From: Paramacrobiotus richtersi
Taxonomy: Eukaryota > Tardigrada > Eutardigrada > Parachela > Macrobiotidae
Assembly (NCBI GenBank): GCA_034698045.1
Contig: JAQGAU010001233.1
Span: 1 to 20,414 of the forward strand
Length of the DNA: 20,414 nucleotides
Direction: 5' to 3'
The notes below the pieces were generated by a model. The model did no database searches and had not been told where the DNA came from. It worked only from the letters and a program-made list of their open reading frames with translations. Below, piece by piece: positions 1-7,635 of this stretch. The position numbers were made by a program, and so were the translations under genes. How positions within the stretch are numbered: the stretch's first letter is position 1; the number at the start of each line of letters is the position of its first letter.

Positions 1-1087
1 TTGCCTTCAGCCGAGAATGAAAATCCAGCTGGCATAATACCTCAGACAAAATGTCCCAGGACAGAACGCAGTGTAGTCTGTCGTCTGTTTCCACTGGTAC
101 CGAACCTATAAATTAATTGTTGACACTTTACTGTAATATCACTGTACCACATATTTATATATATACTTTGACTGTACCTAACAACCAACCGACCTAGATA
201 CGTACTGTAGATCGTGTACTGAACATTTGCGGTACGTATACCGCACCTATGCGCATCCGGTGCACTACATTATTTTCAACTAAGGAAACAAAATATTCAG
301 CTGGTTAAGTACTTGTGGTTTGAAGCGGATGTACAAAGCCGGCTCTCTCGTTCTCCGACTGGATGTAGTGTTTCAGAAATCCATCAAGCTTAGTGTACGA
401 CTCCTGGGAAGACGGATTTCGAACCACAGAAGAACGATAAACATCCAAAAAGATAAAGGTTACATTGGCTTCCCCAATATGTACAAAGAATCGGTCCTCC
501 TCCGTTTGTAGGGGGCCATTCCCAATGCGAAACGCCTTATCCACAAACTGATTGATCTGGTGCTCATCCACGACCTGGATCCGGTTGATTTTTTCCAAGT
601 GCACAACGTGCTTGACGATAGGAATTTTATCCAATCGACCAAAAACTGACGGTTCTTTGTCGGGCAACGTGGCGACAATTTGCCAACGATGTACAATCTG
701 CCGGTGACCATCTTCCTCCATAATGCAGCATAGGTACAGATTAAATCCAACGCAGGAATCCAGTAACCGAGCAGGTCGGAATATATACGGTCCGTCTGCT
801 TCGTTTCGCAAAGCGACGTGAATATTCATAGCAGGAGGCGAATTAGGTTTTCTGGCAGAGTAGCCTCTGTAGGCCAGATGGTGTTGCCAAACATGTCGCG
901 AATGCATCCAAGAAGGGGCATACTGGGAGCAGTCCAGATCGATAAAAACATGATCACCTTCGATGTCCTGGATATATCCCAAACACCAAACGTCATCTCC
1001 ACGCTTGACTAACACTGTGTTGCCAATGTTGGCTTGACGACTGTTACGGCTTCCACGGGAAAAATAAGATGCGTCTGCTAGTGACAT
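1..1087 (-). CDS. F-box protein gene A, 5' part (barrel-like module + F-box), cut by window edge
   Basis: Two exons are visible: exon 1 at 1087..313 and exon 2 from 105 past the window edge. The donor GT lies at 312-311 and the acceptor AG at 107-106. Joining restores one frame (258 codons plus 1 nt, then 105 nt). Residues about 20-70 (GNTVLVKRGDDVWCLGYI, then HVFIDLDC and WMHSRHVWQHH) look like a small SH3/Tudor-type barrel. A conserved region with HWQIVATLPDKEPS-type sequence follows. Exon 2 encodes the start of an F-box (VLSWDILSEVLCQLDFHS), so the protein is probably a substrate receptor of an SCF ubiquitin ligase. Comparison with gene B suggests only about 4 nt of exon 2 are missing here, with the C-terminal exons outside the window. 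The start ATG (1087-1085) matches gene B. The F-box call is firm, the barrel is inferred from pattern only, and the substrate is unknown. Confidence 0.85.
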
Positions 1088-1292
1088 TCTGAAAGCTGGA
1101 AAGTAAGGTAAGTTAACTACTGACCAGTAATGGAGAATTTTGAACCAACATTCAGTCGGAGGAACTGCTATTTTGTTATGGCTAATGTCTAGGATTATTA
1201 GACAACTGGCGAACAGGCTTCCATATACGGCCCTACTTCAAACCGATCATAGATGTTTTCCTCACCTGTAGCGTCGTTGATTCGTTGCGATT

Positions 1293-1318
1293 GATAAATT
1301 AGGTCAGTAATCTCGTCA
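1293..1318 (-). promoter_or_regulatory. Upstream block shared with F-box gene B (copy A)
   Basis: On the minus strand this reads TGACGAG, then seven bases ending in CTG, then A-CCTA-A-TTTATC. The gene B flank at 5278..5303 has the same 26-base layout with 20 matching positions. It sits 206 bp upstream of the gene A ATG, against 184 bp in gene B. Most of the flanking DNA does not align by eye, so this is either a preserved promoter or 5' UTR element or the residue of the duplication. Confidence 0.35.
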
Positions 1319-1669
1319 GGAATAGAGATGCAAGTACATATGTGTCATGGACTCTATTGTCTGTTGCTTCAGTACAGACAATCAGAAAAAGGGGCTTGAC
1401 CATTACTGGACGTCCTATTTCGCTAGAAATAGAAGGTCGACCGTGTCCTGCGTAGCACATACCCAGAAAGCAGACGCTTCGTACTCTAACGTCAGTGGAA
1501 AAACACACTGCAAGCAAGTTCATTTCATCGGCTCATTCTGACCAGGGTGCGATATAGCATGATTTTAAGCACTAAACTGAAAGAATTCTGTAGCGGTAGT
1601 AATATTCTGATTGGTAACAACTCAGCTGGAAAGGTTTAGACCAACCTTCTCGTGACTAATGCATCTAGA

Positions 1670-1900
1670 TTAAGATGAACCTGCTAACATTTGAGAACTA
1701 ACTTCCGTCTTGGCTATCCCCAGTCTCTGTAATCTGGTTCGGGCTTTCCTTGTTAATAAACGTGCTGCCCGCACCATGCGGATGTCGTGTTTACCGAGCT
1801 CTAGGACTAGGTGTACCAGATCTACCACGTGTGTACCCGCTTCATCGTTGTCACCGGGCTTACCGTGCTCTACAAACGTGTGCCAGCCAGACTCACCGAT
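1670..1900 (-). other. Unassigned open reading stretch, possible terminal exon
   Basis: Minus-strand frame open for 76 codons, ending in TAA (1672-1670) and bounded upstream by TGA (1903-1901). The composition looks protein-like: an acidic part (VEHGKPGDNDEAG) followed by a basic, helix-like part (MVRAARLLTRKARTRLQRLG). There is no ATG near its start, so it would have to be a spliced exon. AG occurs at the upstream end (GGTGAG|TCTGGC), but without a good pyrimidine tract. I do not recognise the family. It could be a small separate gene, a decayed exon or chance, since a 76-codon open stretch is not rare over many frames. Confidence 0.25.
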
Positions 1901-2766
1901 TCATGTTACGTACTTCCGCTCGTTATGAGAACTGACCAACGATTACATAAGAACAGCCGAATTCAGTATCACCATCCATGATAATCGTGGTAAGGGTGTT
2001 CAACCCAATCCACTAGTAGTGGCAGCTTAGAAGTTACATACCGTGGTAAGTAATACTCTGTTGCATCTTCTAGAGGGTTAATGTGGATCCGCGCAGTTTG
2101 TATTTTAGGTCATTATTACACACCTGGCAACTTCCGACACGGTTAATTATTACCGATTCCTGGTAATCAAATTTCTTCTGCTCGGTTACAGTGTTTACTT
2201 GTGTCAAGATTTACTAACAGTAAAGTAAATTTACTTCTGCATGTCTATATGCACATGCTTTATTTTGAGTGGGAGTGTTGTTAATACTTGTTCCGCCAAG
2301 TTTTCAACGTTTTTGTAAGTAATCTTGTCGATTTAATACGATTTAGCAGCATTTTCTTTCTTGGTACTGGTTTACGAAGCAAAAAGTGCGCTGCGAGCGG
2401 GCTGTACAATGTTACAATTGTGTCATTTTATAGTTTTAGTTTTCAATCGCTCGTGTCACTGAATTTTACAGTACCGCCACTAAATATTTTTGATGCTGCT
2501 GATTCCCGTAAGACTTTAATGTAAGCCTGCATAGAACCTTTGCATAAGGTTATTAATGTGAAAAATATGGCAATTAAAACTGGCTGAAATTATACAGCAA
2601 TTAAAGTTTGCATCCCCAAAACCTGACGCCGCCATGCTTGCAGGATGACGTACGCATACAAAATAATATCATATTATGTGTCATGAATTAAAAAAATAAC
2701 TGGCGGTGCACACCAACACGATGCAGCCTAAAATGGTTACAGGTGACCCGCAATCATTCCTGGATT

Positions 2767-5094
2767 TCACAGACATTTTCGAGCTACCATCTGCAGGATG
2801 AACTTGTTGAGTGGGAGGTTGTCAAAGTCCCTGAGATCCAGTAGATCCCAGTAACTGGCCGGTACGGGCTTTTCGGAAACGAAATGCCTGCAATATTTGA
2901 AACAAAGTGCATTAGTCCCATTTCTTATACATCTTTGTACTCTTTAAGCTTTTTGCTCAAAACATAAGGACACGATGGAATCAATATGGCGATAACGCAG
3001 ACTCTAACGACATTGGTATTGAAACGACATGTAAAAATATATGAATCCAGAGATGTCGTGTACCATGCTGCATCAATATAATGTAAAACTTACGTTTGCA
3101 ATAGGCGTTTGAATGCCATCCATTCGTCGGGATAGGGCACAGTGTGGACCCACTGCGCATGCAGCTCCCTGAATTGTTCGCGCACATGATCGTCAACAGG
3201 CGGGCAAGAACTTTCCAGGGCAATTATAATCTGGCGTTTAATTTCCGCATAATCGATAGGACAACAGTCAAAGGTCACACGGGAAATCGTTATACGATGG
3301 TCATGAGCTGGATTTTGGTGATACATCACTGCACTAGCGCCCGGAAAATCTCTATTTGAGCAACAAGAGAAGGACTTCCTAATGGTATACTGTGATACAA
3401 CGAGTCGCCGACAAGCTTTCATTAGTTTAGGCAAATGGAAGGGCAGATGGGAACTGCTTGTCATAGTGTGAATCAACTCGGCGGAAACTTCACACTGGTT
3501 TAAGACGATGATGTTAAGGTGGATGCCTTTGAAGCATAACAAATTGGAGATCAGTATCATTCCACGTAAAGGCACTACTCGTCGGCTTAGATTGGTCAAA
3601 ACCAATGTTCTGGTGTGGTGCGTGACTGCCCGATCCAGTAAACAAGCGACAACATATCCCTCGGTATCCCAGCGGGATGTCATTTTCGGTCTTATGTTGC
3701 AGAAATCAATCTCGACGCAGTATGATGATGCTGGCTTTGTTAGTGCCAAATTCCAAGATAAACAGACTCTGCAGAAAATTATTTTGTACAGTAAGAGCAT
3801 GCGAACTAGACGCAGGTAATCGTCTTACGCTATACTACCAGTTTATCTGTCTATATTTACGCAGGCCAAGCCGGTTAAAATGTCTGCTGAACCAAACTTT
3901 TCACAAAAGCATTATATGTACATTATCATAATACTAAGGATCGCTTTTGGGACCATACGTGCTTTGCGCACATGCCTTACCTTTTTGCTTTCAGCTGAGA
4001 ATGGAAATCCAGGTGACGCAATATTTCGGACAAAATGTCCCAGGACAGAACGCAATGTAGCTTGTCGTGTGCTTCCGCCGATACTGACCCTGTAATTCGT
4101 TAACACTGTTTTGGTAATGCTGAATTGCTGATTCATTCCAGCTGACTTAAATCGCACAATCTAACCGATATCTAAATATATATGGTAAGTTAAATAGTTA
4201 ACAATATGAATATCAGAATATGATACATATCTATGTTATGATTACTTATGCGCGTTAAGCCCAGTACGTAAATTTATAAATTGTAAGGAAACAAAAACTT
4301 ATAGTCATCTGCTAACCTGAGATTTGAAGCAGATGTCCGAAGCCGGTCCTTTCGTTCCCTGACTGGATGTAGTGTTCCAGAAATGTATCGAGACTAGCAG
4401 ACGTCATATCGGAAGACCGATTTCGAACCACAGAACAACGAACAATATCCAAAAAGATAAAGGTTACATTAGCTTTCCCAATCTGTACAAAGAATCGATC
4501 CTCCCCCTTTCGTGGGTAGCCAGTCCCATTGTCGAACGCTTGATCTACAAACTGACTGATCTGGTACTCATCCACAGCCTGGATCCGGTTGATCTTTTCC
4601 GATTGCACAACATGCTTGACGATGGGAATTTCGTCCAGTTGACCGAAAATGGACGGTTCCTTGTCGGGTAACGTGGCGACAATTTGCCAACGATGTACAA
4701 TTCGCCGATCACCACTTTCCTCCATAATGCAGCATAAATACATGTTAACTCCAATGCAGTACCCCAGTAACTGAGCAGGACGAAATATATACGGTCCGTC
4801 GGCTTCATTTCGCAGAGCAACGTGAACACAAGTACTCAACGCGGGAGGAGGCGAATCGGCTTTTCCGACACCTTTGCCGGTGAGATGGTGCTGCCAAACA
4901 TGCCGTGAATGCATCCAAGAAGGGGCATACTGGGCGCAGTCCAGATCGATAAAAACATGATCGCCTTCGATGTCCTGGATATATCCCAAACACCAGATCC
5001 CATCTCCACGATTGACTAACACTGTGTTGCCAATGTTGGCCTGCCGACGGCTACGGCTTCCGCGGGAAAAATACAATGCATCGGATAAAGTCAT
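2767..5094 (-). CDS. F-box protein gene B, complete (barrel-like module + F-box + LRR-like C-terminal half)
   Basis: Four exons: 5094..4317, 4089..3981, 3768..3094 and 2887..2767. All introns are GT-AG (227, 212 and 206 nt). The joined length is 1683 nt, giving 560 residues and TGA at 2769-2767. Residues about 20-70 are a barrel-like module (GNTVLVNRGDGIWCLGYI, WMHSRHVWQHHL), strongly conserved with gene A. The F-box is at about 273-303 and is split by intron 2: VLSWDILSEILRHLDFHS, then LKAKRVCLSWN, with the usual RVC..WN ending. Residues after 304 have leucine/isoleucine-rich periods (TRTLVLTNL, GIHLNIIVLNQCEVS) that resemble degenerate leucine-rich repeats. The C-terminus is YWDLLDLRDFDNLPLNKFIL, ending in KCL. 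F-box proteins bind Skp1 and present substrates to cullin-1 ubiquitin ligases. That role is inferred from the motif. The gene is a tandem paralogue of gene A with the same first intron position and phase. I recognise no named orthologue. Confidence 0.87.
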
Positions 5095-5277
5095 ACTGAA
5101 AACGGGAAATCAAACTTTTTTGCAGTTATGGAGATTTCAAACTTCCAACGCCTGAATTAGTAGCGTTTATGACTGTCGTATAACTGGCAGACAATTGTAA
5201 AAGGCTCATCTATATACTCGTATACGGCGATATTATATACTTCAGACTGATCTGTGCTTATTATTAGAGTATCGAAA

Positions 5278-5303
5278 GATAAACTAGGCCAGCTGCCTCG
5301 TCA
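5278..5303 (-). promoter_or_regulatory. Upstream block shared with F-box gene A (copy B)
   Basis: Counterpart of the block at 1293..1318: 20 of 26 positions agree on the minus strand, with conserved ends TGACGAG and TTTATC. It lies 184 bp upstream of the gene B start codon. A short CCGTATA motif is also found further upstream of the coding sequence in both copies (near 1229 and 5224). Function unknown; retained regulatory sequence is the simplest reading. Confidence 0.35.
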
Positions 5304-5516
5304 AGGCAGGAATGACAAAATTAATACATTACAACAAGGAATCTGTCGTGTCTCGTTTTATTCAGCGCTGATGATAAAGAACAGAACAGTTGCTGTTTCG
5401 ATTTCTAATTTGATTAGACTATCAGAGAATGACCCAATTCGGTAAGTAAAGAAGGTCACGTCTCGCATAGCGCTTTATGCAGAGGACGCTTTCAGAGCGT
5501 TTGGGCGAATAACAGT

Positions 5517-5527
5517 GGCGGGGCGGG
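5517..5527 (+). promoter_or_regulatory. GC-box-like run
   Basis: GGCGGGGCGGG in otherwise AT-rich DNA, between the gene B start (5094) and the first candidate RFC1 exon (5847). The position suits a promoter shared by divergent genes, and the sequence fits Sp1/KLF-type sites. A single match of this length is weak evidence. Confidence 0.25.
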
Positions 5528-5846
5528 TCAGAGAGTTAAAGAACCGGAAGTTCTGCACGTTATAGAGCTCCCGCTATAGTAATTTTGAGTACCCCAAATA
5601 TGCTATAATGCCAATATCGAGCATAGTGCCAAAGGCGCCTGTGGGGGAATATCGGGGAGCTCGATAGGTTTCACAGTAGTTTCAGGAATTTAAGCGTAGA
5701 ACATCCTGTCAAACACATCCCTGCCCAGAACGAGTGCAAACCTGTGAAAAAGAGTAGGCCTTCAGCGAAATTTGGTCAAAAACGCACTTGGCCGACCTTT
5801 CACCGTTACCATCACCTTTGAACGGAATTATTGGTCAGAATTCAAA

Positions 5847-5858
5847 ATGTCGGATTCG
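5847..5858 (+). other. Possible first coding exon of RFC1 (four codons)
   Basis: An ATG preceded by AAA (AAAATGTCG) opens four codons encoding M-S-D-S and is followed at once by a consensus donor, TCG|GTAAGT, at 5859. Its phase (0) fits the 7636 exon, which begins in phase 0 after an AG. The implied intron would be 1777 nt, long for this window but common for a first intron. This is inference: no similarity supports so short an exon, and the usual RFC1 N-terminus with its PCNA-binding box was not found in between. Confidence 0.25.
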
Positions 5859-6625
5859 GTAAGTCGTTCAGAGCAGCAACATTCTGCTGAAAAATGTTGT
5901 GCAGAAACAGCACAAATCCTAATATAGATACATTAAATTTTTTGTGTCCAACTCTGCGTGGAAGACACTGTAAACATAATCGCTTACTCTGTTGTTTTAT
6001 AATTCGTGTTAGTTTTTAATGCGGCATTCTACTCATAGTTTATTTTACTTACAAGCAAGTAGCGCTTGTACATCCCATCTTGCCATGTGTTATAAAAGAA
6101 GAACGATAAACTCAAGACCAGCATCTCATTAGTAATATCACCAAAATATATTTTTCATCTCGTTTCGGGTATTCTTTGCACATTCGAACAACTAGTGATT
6201 GCTGCATTGTTAAGCGATACCGGTTCAAACTTCAAAGCTAAAGGAGTGCAGAGCAGCCAACTGCAAAGCGGTCTGATTCAGGCTGTTGTATATGCTTTGG
6301 CACTAGTTGCGCTCAGGGGTCAGAGAAAAGACAAGCTTCTCGTTTGCTTCCGGATGATAGAAGGAACAGAGGCGACCGTATCGAAATGTTTTACAACGAT
6401 CATAAAACCTCCCGACCAGTAATGCTGCATCATTCAATTTTTTTCCTTGATAGTTGTCAGTACGTTATGCAGCGTTGGCTAGGAAGACTCGACAGCGACG
6501 ATCTCATACCGTTGTGATTTATATCCTATGTGGTAAATTTTGATAGGTTCCCGTTTAACGTCAAGCTGCTGGTTACCGTGAGAAAATGCACGGTACGGGC
6601 ATACCGTTGCGGCCTGAAGCATGAG

Positions 6626-6661
6626 CATATTCATTCGTAAATATATGTACGAATGAATATG
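6626..6661. repeat. 36-bp near-perfect palindrome (hairpin)
   Basis: Left arm CATATTCATTCGTA (6626-6639) and right arm TACGAATGAATATG (6648-6661) are exact inverse complements. The eight central bases continue the symmetry apart from one mismatched pair. It lies in the non-coding DNA upstream of the recognisable RFC1 exons. It could be a cruciform-forming sequence, a transposon-end relic or a transcribed hairpin. No partner copy was noticed elsewhere in the window. Confidence 0.7.
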
Positions 6662-7372
6662 TGAGCCTGTAACTCCGATCGGTCGTCCTCAGCACGGACG
6701 ATAACGATGCTGCCAGTGTTTTCCGCAGTTATATCATGGTGTTCCTTTTCATTGGTCTTTCAAGTTGTACTCGTACCTTTTGTTTGCGTAATGTGGTCAT
6801 TGTACAGTGGTTATCGATGGCAGGTCGAATGGTCTTTTTTCTCTTCTTGTAAATGATGTGGAAGTTTCCCGGCTTTCCAACCTTTTTCCCACATGTAACG
6901 GAAACTAACGGAACGAAAAATTTCTTTTAAAATTTGCTGAACATTTTTCTATTGACATAGACTATTTTACTATCGCTTAATATCATTTTTTTTACTATCG
7001 TGGGTTTTTTATTGGTTTTATGCCGGGACACTGACATTGTTTCTGGAATAACGAGCCCAGTACTGTATGAGATATAATTACTACTATTTTTCTTTCTGTA
7101 TGTCCATATATTTGTAACCACCGACCTGCCACCTGTCGCCATTTAAAATTTAAATGAAAATCATGTGTAAACGCCAGGCCAGCACGCCTGAATGACGCTG
7201 TAGGGACCATGACGCAAAAAGGCTGTATTGTTTTTTTGCCTGAAGAGTGATCGAAGGTCTACCTATGTAAACACTGTTGCTTGCATACATGACTGTGTTT
7301 GAGGGACAACAGCGAGTTGACCTTACAATTTAAACAACGTTAAACAAGTTCGCTGGCTTGAATGAGCTACGC

Positions 7373-7392
7373 CTGCGTGCGGGCGCACGCAG
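7373..7392. repeat. GC-rich hairpin upstream of RFC1 exon
   Basis: Perfect 8-bp inverted repeat CTGCGTGC / GCACGCAG with a 4-nt GGGC loop, about 240 bp before the 7636 exon. If transcribed it would form a stable stem in the RFC1 5' UTR or first intron. There is no sign of a larger RNA gene around it. Confidence 0.5.
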
Positions 7393-7635
7393 CATATTGT
7401 TGATATTCAAGCACACCACATTAGCCGTTGTTCACGTGAGAGGGAGGCAGATTCACAGACATTCGTGTAAAACTCGAATACTCGCAAAAATTCAGACTTC
7501 GGGTTTGCAAATTCGAAAACTCTGGTTCGAGTCCGTTCGACTGTCGCTCGTGCACTAATAAAACAGTTTTTCGGTATCCTAATTGATCGTTTGCATTCTG
7601 ATTCTTTACGAACGATGGCTTCGGGATACTATTAG

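Larger units (their letters stand above)
1088..2766. other. Intergenic region between F-box genes A and B
   Basis: This region carries the 5' flank of gene A (high end of A at 1087) and the 3' flank of gene B (stop at 2767). A CAG lies directly before the gene A start (1091-1089), and a donor-like CAG|GTGAGG (minus strand, break between 1266 and 1265) lies 177 nt upstream. These could bound an intron in the 5' UTR. A block at 1293..1318 resembles one upstream of gene B. One minus-strand open stretch at 1670..1900 is listed separately. The rest is AT-rich with only short, low-information ORFs. Confidence 0.6.
5095..7635. other. Non-coding region between gene B and RFC1 (divergent 5' flanks)
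   Basis: About 2.5 kb with no ORF that I can assign. It must contain the gene B promoter (minus strand, just above 5094). It probably also holds the RFC1 promoter and missing 5' exons. Items visible: a GC-box-like run GGCGGGGCGGG at 5517-5527, the possible four-codon exon at 5847-5858, a near-perfect 36-bp palindrome at 6626-6661, and a hairpin CTGCGTGC/GCACGCAG at 7373-7392. The ORFs at 5254-5445, 6195-6422 and 7358-7558 (plus) have no recognisable motif and are probably chance. Confidence 0.6.

Noticed and set aside
1415-1432. Hairpin CTATTTC/GAAATAG
   Set aside because: A seven-base stem of low complexity; expected by chance in this length of DNA.
2288-2524. 78-residue plus-strand ORF, phenylalanine-rich
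   Set aside because: AT-rich low-complexity translation with no motif and no splice or start context.
3912-4157. 81-residue minus-strand ORF starting MRFKSAGMNQ
   Set aside because: It overlaps gene B exon 2 in another frame. The spliced frame gives the F-box and joins exons 1 and 3 exactly.
5436-5450. Donor-like AATTCG|GTAAGTA at the end of a 63-residue ORF, possible alternative RFC1 first exon
   Set aside because: The preceding ORF has no recognisable content and no promoter or similarity evidence links it to RFC1.
6195-6422. 75-residue plus-strand ORF upstream of RFC1
   Set aside because: No RFC1 N-terminal motif and no recognisable family. It could be an exon but nothing supports it.
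6965-7000. Direct repeat TTTTACTATCG, two copies 25 bp apart
   Set aside because: Short and AT-rich, with no further copies; compatible with local slippage.
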